64,000 nt of DNA from Clostridium aceticum. Lineage in GTDB: Bacteria; Bacillota; Clostridia; Peptostreptococcales; Natronincolaceae. The stretch covers positions 1,231,418-1,295,417 of the forward strand of contig NZ_CP009687.1 in assembly GCF_001042715.1 (NCBI RefSeq), written 5' to 3'. Under the pieces are notes generated by a model. The model did no database searches and was not told where the DNA came from. It saw only the letters and a list, made by a program, of their open reading frames with translations. This document shows positions 37,111 to 46,162 of the stretch, in pieces. The translations under genes and the position numbers were made by a program. Positions within the stretch are counted from its first letter, which is position 1. Every line of letters starts with the position of its first letter.

Positions 37111-38970
37111 ATGAAAAGCTTAAAGCATAAGATATCTTCGGTTTATTTGATGCTAGTTTTGATTATCGGCATTGTAGGTATAGTATCGGTTGTAAATTTT
37201 TATGGATTAACAAGGGAAATTGAAGGGTTGATTGTAGACAATTACAATAGTTTAGAAACCATTAGTAAAATGATTGAGGCATTAGAAAGACAAGATAGTG
37301 CAATATTGATTTATAATAGTGGGAAAAAAGAAATGGGTTTAAAAAGTTTTGAGTTTAATAGAGAAAATTTTTATCAATACTACGAGAAAGCCAGTAATAA
37401 TATAACGGAAATTGGAGAAGAAGAAATCATAGTATTGATAAATCAGCATTACAACGACTATCTTCATTCTTTTCAGCAATTAGAAGGTATTCAAGCTGCC
37501 TATCCACAGGTTGTGTTAATGGAACGCTACTTAAATGAAATTACGCCTAAGTTTCTTCAGCTTAAAGAGGATTTGAGGGCCTTAGAGGAAATTAACGAGA
37601 CAGCTATGTTTCGTAGGAAAACGCAGGTAGTAAAAAATTCGCAGACTTCAACAAAAATAATTTTCTTCTTATCTATCGTTTCTGTTATTAGTGGATTTGT
37701 TATTTCAAGATATATGGCAGACAAGTTTACAAAACCTGTTGAGCAACTTACAAAGACGATGAGGTTGGTTGAAGCGGGGGATATAGATAAGCAAATAGAG
37801 ATTACTTCTAATGACGAGATAGGAATATTGGCTCAAGAGTTTAATAAAATGACAGAAAGACTCTTGGTCTTTGAAGAAAGTACTTTGGGAAAGGTTATTA
37901 CTGAAAAAAACAAGTCTGTTGCAATTGTAAAAAGCATATCAGACCCATTGATGGTACTGGACAATAACTATAGGGTTACTTTAGTAAATAAGGCGTTTGA
38001 AGATTGTTTTCATATTAAAGAGAAGGAGGCACATAATAGATATTTTTTTGAAATTATCTATAAAGAAAACTTATACAACGATATTACCAGTATTCTGGAT
38101 GATGAAGTATCAAAACATAAAGAAAACATCTTTTACTTTGAATCTGATAGTAATCATTATTATTTTAATATCATCGTCACAAAGATTATTGACACAGCCG
38201 CAGATATGAAGGGTGTGGTTGTTCTTTTTCAAAATATTACTGAACTTAAAGAATTAGAAAAAATGAAGACAAATTTTATATCTACCATTTCTCACGAATT
38301 TAAAACACCTCTTACTTCTATTATGATGGGTACAAGTCTATTAAATGATGGTGCTATAGGAGAACTTAATAAAGAACAAAAAAATGTTTTAACTTCTATG
38401 GAAGAAGATTGTCAAAGCTTGGCTAACTTAGTGGATGATCTACTGTATATGTCTAAGATTCAATCAACAAAAGCGGTGTATGATAAAAAGTATACTTCTA
38501 TTATTAACGTTATTCAGCAGGCGGTTAAGCCATTTCAGCCCCAAGCATTTAGCAAAAAAGTAAAACTGGGCATTATGCTTTCTGAAAACTTATCTAAAGT
38601 ATATATTGATCAAGAAAAAATTACTTGGGTAATCAACAATCTTATCGTAAATGCCTTAAAATACACCAGTGAGGGAGATGAAATATCTATCTATACTGAA
38701 GAAAAGGAAGAAAAAATTTTTATTACTGTAAAAGATACTGGTATAGGCATACCACAGGAATATTTAGGGAAAATTTTCCATCAATTTGTTCAAGTGGAGG
38801 ATTCAGGGTTAGAAGTTAGGGGCACTGGTTTAGGCCTGTCTATCGCAAAGGATATTGTTGAAGCTCATGGAGGAGAAATATGGTGTGAAAGTATCATAGA
38901 TTTTGGAAGTAGTTTTATTTTTACATTACCAATAGATAATGAGAAGCTAGAAGTTGAAAAACTTCACTAG
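37111..38970 (+). CDS. Membrane sensor histidine kinase, paralogue of the 30504 kinase
   Basis: 619 residues, the same length and layout as the kinase at 30504: a helix (about 8-28), an extracytoplasmic helical sensor containing ALERQDSAIL, a second helix (about 187-205), HAMP, PAS, HisKA with H395 (STISHEFKTPL) and HATPase with NLIVNALKYT, DTGIGIP and GTGLGL. The two kinases are clearly paralogous. It is cotranscribed with a TPR-tailed regulator 15 bases downstream. Its stimulus, perhaps ionic or osmotic, is inferred only from position. Confidence 0.93.
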   Translation: MKSLKHKISSVYLMLVLIIGIVGIVSVVNFYGLTREIEGLIVDNYNSLETISKMIEALERQDSAILIYNSGKKEMGLKSFEFNRENFYQYYEKASNNITEIGEEEIIVLINQHYNDYLHSFQQLEGIQAAYPQVVLMERYLNEITPKFLQLKEDLRALEEINETAMFRRKTQVVKNSQTSTKIIFFLSIVSVISGFVISRYMADKFTKPVEQLTKTMRLVEAGDIDKQIEITSNDEIGILAQEFNKMTERLLVFEESTLGKVITEKNKSVAIVKSISDPLMVLDNNYRVTLVNKAFEDCFHIKEKEAHNRYFFEIIYKENLYNDITSILDDEVSKHKENIFYFESDSNHYYFNIIVTKIIDTAADMKGVVVLFQNITELKELEKMKTNFISTISHEFKTPLTSIMMGTSLLNDGAIGELNKEQKNVLTSMEEDCQSLANLVDDLLYMSKIQSTKAVYDKKYTSIINVIQQAVKPFQPQAFSKKVKLGIMLSENLSKVYIDQEKITWVINNLIVNALKYTSEGDEISIYTEEKEEKIFITVKDTGIGIPQEYLGKIFHQFVQVEDSGLEVRGTGLGLSIAKDIVEAHGGEIWCESIIDFGSSFIFTLPIDNEKLEVEKLH

Positions 38971-38985
38971 GCGAGGAGGATAAAA

Positions 38986-39567
38986 ATGAGAAAGGTATTA
39001 ATAGCTGATGATACAAAAAATATTAGGCAACTACTAATTACCTGTTTGCAACACGAGGGTTATGACGTCACTAGTGTAGAAAATGGAGAAGCGGCAATAG
39101 AAGCATTTAAGCAGGAGGTTTTTGACCTAGCTTTTATAGATATTAAAATGCCTAAAGTCAGTGGAACGGAGGTTTTACGTCAAATTCGAAGCATGGGGAT
39201 AAAAACTCCTGTAATAATTATTACAGCCTTTGCAACTGTAAAAAATGCTGTAGAATGTACCCAAATGGGTGCAGTGGCTTATGTGCAAAAACCTTTTACG
39301 ACGAATAGAGTAAAACAAGTATTACAGGAAGTAATCAATGACAGTGAGCAGTACAAGTCTTTAGGAGGCTTGCTAGAACTTGCAAAGGGCAAACTTGCTG
39401 CTGATGACATGGAGGAAGCCTTGACTATTTTAAAGAGAGCCTTATCCATCGACCCTGCCCATGCCTATACCTACTATTTGTTATCTCAAGTATATGAAAA
39501 AATGGGGAATCCTCATGAGGCAAGGCATTTTGAGGAAGTTTATAGATTATTTCAAGTGGAAAATTAG
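38986..39567 (+). CDS. Response regulator with C-terminal TPR-like domain
   Basis: 193 residues. The receiver has D52 in FIDIKMPKVSG and the lysine in YVQKPFTTNR. The C-terminal 60 residues form TPR-like helices (EEALTILKRALSIDPAHAYT, then YLLSQVYEKMGNPHEARHF). No DNA-binding domain. It is the same architecture as the regulator at 32760, reinforcing a shared non-transcriptional output. It ends 10 bases before the convergent 39578 gene. Confidence 0.92.
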   Translation: MRKVLIADDTKNIRQLLITCLQHEGYDVTSVENGEAAIEAFKQEVFDLAFIDIKMPKVSGTEVLRQIRSMGIKTPVIIITAFATVKNAVECTQMGAVAYVQKPFTTNRVKQVLQEVINDSEQYKSLGGLLELAKGKLAADDMEEALTILKRALSIDPAHAYTYYLLSQVYEKMGNPHEARHFEEVYRLFQVEN

Positions 39568-39577
39568 TGGCTCTCTC

Positions 39578-39898
39578 CTATACCTTCTGTTGAAAATTAC
39601 TTACCTGACGTCTAACTGGTATTTCAGGAGGGGGAGAGGGGGGATCAGCCAAAGGATGCCTAGGAGCATGAACAACAGTAATGCTGTTTAGGATAATTTC
39701 CTTTTCTATTAAATGTCCATTATCATCATATTTTTCACGAATCTCTGCTCTTGGGACGACTACAGTTACTTCATGAGGAATTTCCGGACTGGTAACTCTT
39801 TGCATTCTGATATCTAATCCGTTGAGTTCCACTTGAATATGGTCGGATTGATGTTCTTTTTTCTTTAATAGTTTAGATAGAATTCTTTTAACTGACAT
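39578..39898 (-). CDS. Small conserved-looking protein of unknown function
   Basis: 106 residues, not recognised. The N-terminus is basic (MSVKRILSKLLKKKEH), and the body is beta-rich (VTVVVPRAEIREKYDD). The C-terminus is proline-rich (PLADPPSPPPEIPVRRQ), which suggests an unstructured binding tail. No membrane helix. A strong AAGGAGGAG site six bases before the ATG supports it as real. It lies convergent with the TPR regulator and may belong functionally to the potassium cluster, though that is only proximity. Confidence 0.7.
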   Translation of the reverse strand: MSVKRILSKLLKKKEHQSDHIQVELNGLDIRMQRVTSPEIPHEVTVVVPRAEIREKYDDNGHLIEKEIILNSITVVHAPRHPLADPPSPPPEIPVRRQVSNFQQKV

Positions 39899-40045
39899 AG
39901 TATCTCCTCCTTTAGTTAAATTTTATTCTGAGGAATTATAGGAAGTGACAATTAAAAAAAGTCTACATCTAAATTATAAGCAGAGGAAATAGATATTCTT
40001 GCTTTCAGGTAAGTAGTTATAAGAAACTAAGAGAGGAATTAGATT

Positions 40046-41314
40046 ATGAATAATTATAACAAAACATTATTTGATAAAATAGTAGCCCTACAACCTGTTG
40101 TTTGGATAAATAGTAAAAAGCAAGGGGCAGAAGAAGCCTTATCTGCCATGGATATAACTTATGAAGATATTTTGGATGCAGAAAAAAGACTTCAAAGATT
40201 TGCTCCATTGATCAAAAAGCTTTTTCCAGAAACAGATGATGGTATTATCGAATCTCCTCTTGTTGAAATTCCATACATGAAGGAGGAAGTTCAAAAAACA
40301 TATGGAAGAGATATAAAGGGTACGATGTATTTAAAGTGTGATAGTCATCTTAAAGTGGCGGGTTCAATAAAAGCTAGAGGTGGTATTTATGAAGTTTTAA
40401 AGTATGCTGAAGGTATCGCAATCAATAAAGGATTATTAGAAATTGGAGATGATTACTCAAAACTTGCAGATAAGGAATTTAAAGACTTTTTTTCTGCATA
40501 CAAAATTGCCGTTGGTTCAACTGGGAACTTAGGATTAAGTATAGGAATTATATCAGCAGCAATGGGTTTTAACGTTACTGTCCATATGTCAAGGGATGCT
40601 AAAGCGTGGAAAAAGAGGCTCTTGAGAGAAAAAGGAGCAAATGTTATTGAATACGCCGATGACTATAGTAAAGCTGTTGAAGAGGGAAGAAAGCAGTGTA
40701 TGGGAGATGATCATGCACACTTTGTTGATGATGAAAACTCCAAGGATTTGTTCCTTGGATATAGTGTCGCAGCTTTAAGGCTAAAAAAACAACTAGAAGA
40801 CGTTGGGGTTAAGGTTGATGAAAGTCATCAGCTAATCGTATATCTACCATGTGGTGTAGGTGGGGCCCCTGGGGGAATTTCCTTCGGACTAAAACACGTT
40901 TTTTCAGATAATGTTAAATGCTATTTCGTAGAACCTACCCATGCTCCTTGTATGCTATTGGGGCTTATAACAGAAAAAAAGAGTGATATGCATATCAGGG
41001 AATATGGCATAGATAACTTAACAGAGGCAGATGGACTTGCGGTAGGCTCCCCATCAAAGCTCGTGTCAGATTTAGCAGAAAAGCTTATTGATGGTGTATA
41101 TACTCTTCATGATGATGAACTTTTTAAACTTCTTGCAATGTTAAAAGATACGCAGGATATAAAAATTGAACCATCAGCTGCTTCAAGCCTTTTAGGACCA
41201 GCAGTTGTAGGCACTGACAAAAATACCACACATATTTGTTGGGCCACAGGAGGATCTTTTGTACCTTCCGATTTATATTTAGATATGTACCAGAGAGGGA
41301 AGGAATATTATTAA
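40046..41314 (+). CDS. dsdA: D-serine dehydratase
   Basis: PLP enzyme converting D-serine to pyruvate and ammonia in the cytoplasm. 422 residues, standard length. The Schiff-base lysine is K109 in KVAGSIKARGG. The phosphate loop is VGSTGNLGLS and the glycine-rich segment PCGVGGAPGGISFG. It starts at ATG 40046 with GAGAGG upstream. Monocistronic. No DsdC-type regulator or transporter is next to it. It would detoxify D-serine or use it as carbon and nitrogen. Confidence 0.95.
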   Translation: MNNYNKTLFDKIVALQPVVWINSKKQGAEEALSAMDITYEDILDAEKRLQRFAPLIKKLFPETDDGIIESPLVEIPYMKEEVQKTYGRDIKGTMYLKCDSHLKVAGSIKARGGIYEVLKYAEGIAINKGLLEIGDDYSKLADKEFKDFFSAYKIAVGSTGNLGLSIGIISAAMGFNVTVHMSRDAKAWKKRLLREKGANVIEYADDYSKAVEEGRKQCMGDDHAHFVDDENSKDLFLGYSVAALRLKKQLEDVGVKVDESHQLIVYLPCGVGGAPGGISFGLKHVFSDNVKCYFVEPTHAPCMLLGLITEKKSDMHIREYGIDNLTEADGLAVGSPSKLVSDLAEKLIDGVYTLHDDELFKLLAMLKDTQDIKIEPSAASSLLGPAVVGTDKNTTHICWATGGSFVPSDLYLDMYQRGKEYY

Positions 41315-41416
41315 GAGCATTAAAAGTAATATGAAACACATCTGATTCAGAGAAATGATTATCAAAAAGTAGTTTTCTGTTTCTTAATATTAGACATGTA
41401 AACAATTTTAATAAAC

Positions 41417-41466
41417 TTACCCCGATAAAATAGTCTAACCTTACGTCTATTTATCGGGGTAATTTA
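41417..41466 (+). terminator. Terminator after dsdA
   Basis: TTACCCCGATAAA (41417-41429) and TTTATCGGGGTAA (41450-41462) form a perfect 13-bp stem followed by TTTACTTT. Confidence 0.92.
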
Positions 41467-41607
41467 CTTTATCAAATATGGATAAAGTAACTAATGCACT
41501 AAGGAAGATATTGCCCAGGAAAATTGAGATTAGCCTCTTGATAACCAATTTTTACAAATAAAGAAGGGATTTTGTTATAAGGTATCGAAAAGTATCCTTG
41601 AAGGATA
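41464..41607 (+). promoter_or_regulatory. Two inverted repeats in the leader before 41674
   Basis: TTACTTTATC (41464-41473) with GATAAAGTAA (41481-41490), and the near-perfect palindrome TATCCTT-G-AAGGATA (41593-41607). They lie in the 360-base gap before a membrane protein gene. They may be operators or transcript hairpins; no regulator is known. Confidence 0.4.
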
Positions 41608-41673
41608 TAAAGAATGTACATCAACATATATAACGTTATTGAAAAACATTTAAAGTGAGGAGATGACATTAAA

Positions 41674-42135
41674 ATGTTACGACTACCAATACTAGCATTG
41701 TTTTTAAGGACAATTCCTGAAGGGATTATATTAGTTTCAGTAGTCTATATGATTCTAAATAAACCTTTAGAAAAAAAGATATGCATAGCAGGAGGACTTT
41801 TAGGTATAGCTACTTATGTTATAAGGATGTTTCCAATTCATTTTGGAGTGCATTTGATACTAATTTTAATCATAGTTATATTTCTACTAAATAAAATAAA
41901 TCATATAGATTTTTATAAGGCTGTTACAGCCAGTATTGTGAGTTTTATTCTCATTGTAATTTGTGAATCGATTACAATTATTTTTTACGTAAATATATTG
42001 GGTATATCTACTGAAAAAATATTAAATCAATCTCTGTCAAGTATATTATTAGGCATGCCATCTTTATTATTGTTAATATGTATAGGTGTTACAATAAAAT
42101 CCTTAAGAAGATATAAACAAGGTAGGGTATATTAA
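41674..42135 (+). CDS. Small membrane protein of unknown function
   Basis: 153 residues with about five hydrophobic helices and few polar residues; no motif recognised. It resembles the membrane-input parts of sensor kinases but has no catalytic domain. AGGAG lies 12 bases before the ATG. It precedes a GGDEF/HD-GYP protein by 39 bases and may form an operon with it, so it could be a partner in signal input (inference). Confidence 0.65.
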   Translation: MLRLPILALFLRTIPEGIILVSVVYMILNKPLEKKICIAGGLLGIATYVIRMFPIHFGVHLILILIIVIFLLNKINHIDFYKAVTASIVSFILIVICESITIIFYVNILGISTEKILNQSLSSILLGMPSLLLLICIGVTIKSLRRYKQGRVY

Positions 42136-42174
42136 TATGTATAATATGAAACATTGGTCTAAGCAGGTGAAAAA

Positions 42175-43869
42175 ATGAAAAACTACGAACTAAAGAGAAG
42201 TAGAAAGATCTATGAAGTTGTGTCTATAACAAAACTACTTTCAATATTACTTTGCGGAGTTATATTTTTTAGCACTTATGGGACTAAAGTTACCTCTCAA
42301 TTAGAGCTTAAAAACAATTATATAGATATTAGAGTAGTATGTTTTTTTTGTATTGCTGCTCTAGTACTTATGTACACAAACTGGAGAATTTCTAGTCAAG
42401 ATAGTAAGGAAAGTTGCTTTCTAAAAAAAGGAGTAATTATAACTGAAATTGGTTTATTCATTTTAGCTTTTTCAGTTTTAATATATATATCAGGAGCATA
42501 TGCAAGCAGATATAAAACTATATTTTTGTTTATTATTATTACCAGTACTATTGAACTTGGGAAAAAATGGGGAGTTGCTAGTGCATCTATATGTAGTGGG
42601 ATAATTTTAACTATGGATATTATTTTTAAGCCGATTAACATAAATAATATATATTTTGAATCTGACTTAGTTTTATCAGGACTTTTCATACTAACGGCGT
42701 GGCTCCTAGGAGATTATGTGGAAATAGAAAAGAAACATAGAGAACAATTAACCAACATTGCAAATATAGACGAATTAACAAGTGTTTATAATCACAGATT
42801 TTTTCAGCAGTCTATGACTTATGAAATTGAAAAAGGTCAACAGCTGTGCAAACCTGTTTCCCTACTATTTATAGATATTGACTATTTTAAAAATTATAAT
42901 GACCTTTATGGTCATTTAGAGGGTGATAGAGTACTAGCTGAGTTAGCTGCTTTAATTAAAAAGAATGTAAGAGGTCAAGATATTGTAGCTAGATATGGTG
43001 GAGAAGAATTTGCTGTCATTTTGCCATGTACAAATGAAGAAGAAGCCTCTTCAATAGGAGAGCGAATTAGAAGTACGATAGATTTAATGCCTTTTAAAGG
43101 AGAAGAAAACTTACCAAAAAAGAAATTAACTGTATCCATAGGCGTATCTTGTTTCCCAGATAAAGCAAAAACAAAAGCTGAATTAATAAACAGTGCCGAT
43201 GATGCCCTTTACCGGGCAAAGTTTTTTAATAAAAATAGAGTGGAAGTATATTATTCGGTGCTAGAAGAATTGAAGGAAGATATACAAGAAGAACATATTG
43301 ATATAATTAGTTCAATAAAAACATTGATTAGTGTTATAAATGCAAAAGATCGATATACCTATGGACATACGGAAAGGGTTGTTATTTACTGTGACTTAAT
43401 TGCTAATAAGCTAGAGCTTTTAGAAGAAGATAGAAAAATACTGAAATATGGTGCATACCTACACGACATAGGAAAAATACAGATCCCACAAGAAATTTTG
43501 AATAAGAAGATGGGATTAACAGGCGAAGAGGTGGAGTACATAAAAAAACATCCTGAAAGCGGGATAGAAATTATCAAATCCGTTGCTTCTCTGAAAAAAG
43601 TGATGCCCTTAATTCTTCATCATCATGAAAGATATGACGGTAAAGGCTATCCTTTAAGGCTCAAAGGAGAAAATATACCATACCTTACCAGAATCCTTAG
43701 TGTCGTAGATAGTTTTGATGCTATGACTTCTAATCGGCCTTATCAGATGAGAAGAAGCTATGAAGAGGCAGTAATAGAGCTGAAAAAATGCAAATCAACT
43801 CAGTTTGATCCTGATATCGTTGATGTATTTGTAGAAGTATTAGAAAGGAATACTCAGTATATTGAATAG
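42175..43869 (+). CDS. GGDEF/HD-GYP cyclic-dinucleotide signalling protein
   Basis: 564 residues. Six hydrophobic helices (about 15-180) form a membrane input. The GGDEF domain has the active-site RYGGEEF (273-279). The HD-GYP domain has H430-D431 in HDIGKIQIP and the GYP motif in HHHERYDGKGYP (482-493). It may synthesise and/or degrade c-di-GMP. The GYP motif is intact, so hydrolysis is likely. The ribosome site is weak (AAGCAGGTG). It follows the membrane protein at 41674. Confidence 0.93.
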   Translation: MKNYELKRSRKIYEVVSITKLLSILLCGVIFFSTYGTKVTSQLELKNNYIDIRVVCFFCIAALVLMYTNWRISSQDSKESCFLKKGVIITEIGLFILAFSVLIYISGAYASRYKTIFLFIIITSTIELGKKWGVASASICSGIILTMDIIFKPININNIYFESDLVLSGLFILTAWLLGDYVEIEKKHREQLTNIANIDELTSVYNHRFFQQSMTYEIEKGQQLCKPVSLLFIDIDYFKNYNDLYGHLEGDRVLAELAALIKKNVRGQDIVARYGGEEFAVILPCTNEEEASSIGERIRSTIDLMPFKGEENLPKKKLTVSIGVSCFPDKAKTKAELINSADDALYRAKFFNKNRVEVYYSVLEELKEDIQEEHIDIISSIKTLISVINAKDRYTYGHTERVVIYCDLIANKLELLEEDRKILKYGAYLHDIGKIQIPQEILNKKMGLTGEEVEYIKKHPESGIEIIKSVASLKKVMPLILHHHERYDGKGYPLRLKGENIPYLTRILSVVDSFDAMTSNRPYQMRRSYEEAVIELKKCKSTQFDPDIVDVFVEVLERNTQYIE

Positions 43870-43962
43870 AAACAGTTTTCTTTAAATAATTAATGCATGA
43901 GTACTTAAGAAAACATAAAAAATACCTGATAAAATACATCTTTATTCCATTTAGTAAATACA

Positions 43963-44385
43963 CTAGGAGTACTGATCATCTACTTGATGATCTATGACTT
44001 TAGCATCTCCCTGTGTTTGTATACGTAACTTTTCTTTCTTTAGTGTTACCTCAATTTGCTTAATATCTTGAGATTTTTTATTATAAATATTAATATTTTC
44101 TAGAACAACAGGATGCTTAGTAACTTCAATGCGTTCTTTAGTGAGAGGGATTCGAATTGTATCAGTATGTTCATGGTCTTTATCGTCAAGAAATTTTTTC
44201 TCAATGATAATCTCTTCTCTAATAATAGGGACTGTGATAGTTTTTTCTTCCTTTATGGTTTCTTTACGTATATTTACCGATGCAACTTGCACCTTGTTTT
44301 TAGATATATCTAACCTTTCTTCACGAAGCTGTAACTTATATGAATCAAGAATTTTGTTCTTATCTAGTAAAGGTCTTTTTTCCAT
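43963..44385 (-). CDS. YsnF/AvaK-domain (DUF2382) stress protein
   Basis: 140 residues made of alternating charged beta segments typical of DUF2382: LQLREERLDISKNKVQVASV, then REEIIIEKKFL, then RIPLTKERIEVTKHPVV and IEVTLKKEKLRI. The family is known for stress-inducible cytoplasmic proteins of unknown function. A GGAGG site precedes the start. The second copy at 44487-44981 has the same repeat pattern with an acidic N-terminal extension. Confidence 0.88.
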   Translation of the reverse strand: MEKRPLLDKNKILDSYKLQLREERLDISKNKVQVASVNIRKETIKEEKTITVPIIREEIIIEKKFLDDKDHEHTDTIRIPLTKERIEVTKHPVVLENINIYNKKSQDIKQIEVTLKKEKLRIQTQGDAKVIDHQVDDQYS

Positions 44386-44429
44386 AACTTATCCTCCAAG
44401 TACTTTCTTAGTTATTTAGAAAAATTTTT

Positions 44430-44465
44430 AAAACACCTCAAATCTTATGGATTTGAGGATGTTTT
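44430..44465 (-). terminator. Terminator between the two YsnF-like genes
   Basis: AAAACA-CCTCAAATC pairs with GATTTGAGG-TGTTTT apart from one bulged base. On the minus strand it is followed by TTAAAAATTTTTC. It ends the 44487-44981 transcript. Confidence 0.85.
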
Positions 44466-44486
44466 AACCTGGCCAATAGGTTTATT

Positions 44487-44981
44487 TTAGTGGAACTCTT
44501 CATCATTTTCCTTATCAATGACTCTAGCGTTACCATCTTTATTTACATGAGCTTCTTCTCTTTTAAGAGTTTCTTCTATATGCTTTGTATCTTCTACTTG
44601 ACGTTTGTGGACTTCGATTTCTCCTGTTACTACTGTATGTTTCCCTACTTGAACCTCTTCGGCACTGATAGGAATATGAATAGCTTCTTCATCAGTAATA
44701 GGGGAATCACTATCTTCGTTATTGATTGCTCTTCTTTCTATAACAACTTCTTCATGAGTAACAGGTACATCAACAATTTTTTGCTCTTCAATGATTTCTT
44801 TGCTAATTTCTACTTCTCCTACTTGTACACGATTTTTAGAGATATCCAGTTCTTCACGTCGAAGACGAAGCTTTTCGTCGTCAACATTTTTAAGACTATC
44901 ATCTTCCTTTTCTTTTATCATTTCTTCTTCTTTTTCTATTCTTTCATCGTCATTATCAAAAATTCCAAAGAATTTACTCAT
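44487..44981 (-). CDS. YsnF/AvaK-domain (DUF2382) stress protein, second copy
   Basis: 164 residues. It starts with an acidic, charged N-terminus (MSKFFGIFDNDDERIEKEEE), then the DUF2382 pattern LRREELDISKNRVQVGEVEI and HIPISAEEVQVGKHTVV, ending in DKENDEEFH. The start at 44981 is preferred to an upstream TTG (45044) because GGGAGGTAATT is directly upstream. It is paralogous to the 43963 gene but separated from it by a terminator, so the two are independently transcribed. Confidence 0.88.
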   Translation of the reverse strand: MSKFFGIFDNDDERIEKEEEMIKEKEDDSLKNVDDEKLRLRREELDISKNRVQVGEVEISKEIIEEQKIVDVPVTHEEVVIERRAINNEDSDSPITDEEAIHIPISAEEVQVGKHTVVTGEIEVHKRQVEDTKHIEETLKREEAHVNKDGNARVIDKENDEEFH

Positions 44982-45030
44982 AATTACCTCCCAGAATGAT
45001 TTAATTTTATTGCCAATTATATTTTGTGCT

Positions 45031-45084
45031 TTAAGGAGAGGCAATATTCATCGTCTCATGTAAAGTTAAATTTTGTTGGTACAT
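45031..45084 (-). pseudogene. 17-codon ORF, possible coat-protein remnant
   Basis: The reading frame MYQQNLTLHETMNIASP has a strong GGAGGTGA site upstream. The start (QNLTLHETM) resembles the N-terminus of small coat-type proteins in clostridial spores, but the frame stops after 17 codons. The following bases in the next frame read into the 45044 extension of the YsnF-like gene. It may be a broken gene, a leader peptide, or chance. Confidence 0.3.
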
Positions 45085-45346
45085 GTACTTCACCTCCAGT
45101 CTTTTGTATTGTAGTTATTTTTCCTTTACTGTATGTGTCTATGCATTATACAAAGAAATATAAGGCAAAGAGCGATTAATTTTAACGAAATAGGAAGAAA
45201 ATTTCTTTAGAAGTAGGAAATAATAACTGTAAAAAAATAATCTAACTATGAAAGGAATACATTTGCCTATCGGATAAAAAGTCTCTACTTCAAAATGTGA
45301 CTGGAGGAGAGAAGTATGTCGCAGAAATAGGATAAAAAAGTATAAG
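45085..45346. other. Intergenic region between YsnF-like and DUF421 genes
   Basis: Divergent spacer. A four-codon frame (ATG TCG CAG AAA stop) with GGAGGAGAG upstream lies at 45316. No strong promoter was found. Confidence 0.4.
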
Positions 45347-46048
45347 GTGGAGATATTGTTTAAATCATCAATTTTTCAATTGACAGTGGAACTAACCATT
45401 GGATTTTTCGCTTTATTTGCTGTCACGAAACTTACAAGAAAATCACAAATAAATCAGATTACTCCTTTTGATTTTATATCAGCTATTGTACTTGGTGAAT
45501 TATTGGGTAACGCAATTTACGATGAAAAAGTTAAAATTTGGACGATCATTTATGCATTGATAGTTTGGGGAACTTTAATGTTTATTATTGAAAAAATAAC
45601 GCAAAAGTTTAGAAGAACAAGAAAGCTTTTAGAGGGAGAACCAGCTATTATCGTTAGAAATGGTAAAATCGATTTTAACGTAATAAAAAAAGAAAAGTTA
45701 GACATAAATGAGTTATTAAGTCTTTTAAGACAAAAAGATGCTTTTTCAATACGAGAAATTGAATTTGCAATTTTAGAACAGAGTGGAAATATTAGTGTGC
45801 TAAAAAAATCAAAATATGAGACGCCTACCATAGAAGATTTAAACTTGCCTCTTAAGGGGGTATACCTTCCGATAACTTTAATATTAGATGGAGAAATCTT
45901 AAGAGATCACCTGTATGCTATTGGATTTGATGAAGCATGGTTACTTAATCAGATACATATGATTGGAATACAAAATGTTGAAGATATTTTCTATGCAGAT
46001 TGGAAACAAGACGAAGGTATTCATATAGTTTCCCGCAATAGCAGTTAA
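45347..46048 (+). CDS. DUF421 (YetF-like) membrane protein
   Basis: 233 residues. Two to three N-terminal helices, including the family segment TPFDFISAIVLGELLGNAIY, precede a cytoplasmic domain with LLEGEPAIIVRNGKIDFNVI and KDAFSIREIEFAILEQSGNISV, typical of DUF421 proteins. Function unknown; several paralogues are common in spore-formers. The start is uncertain: GTG 45347 has no clear ribosome site, while TTG 45356 has GGTGGAG three bases upstream. Confidence 0.85.
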   Translation: MEILFKSSIFQLTVELTIGFFALFAVTKLTRKSQINQITPFDFISAIVLGELLGNAIYDEKVKIWTIIYALIVWGTLMFIIEKITQKFRRTRKLLEGEPAIIVRNGKIDFNVIKKEKLDINELLSLLRQKDAFSIREIEFAILEQSGNISVLKKSKYETPTIEDLNLPLKGVYLPITLILDGEILRDHLYAIGFDEAWLLNQIHMIGIQNVEDIFYADWKQDEGIHIVSRNSS

Positions 46049-46162
46049 CTATAACCAGCCAATAATCTTGTTGATCCTACTAAAAACTCAGAATGCACAT
46101 AAAATCTAGTTGCTATCTAAGTATGCATAAAAGAGAAAAGAAATGTAGCTGAAGAGACTAAA

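Noticed and set aside
44490-44999. Long plus-strand ORF opposite the YsnF-type gene
   Set aside because: It is the antisense of a well-supported gene; its Phe/Ser-rich translation reflects the acidic codons of the true strand.
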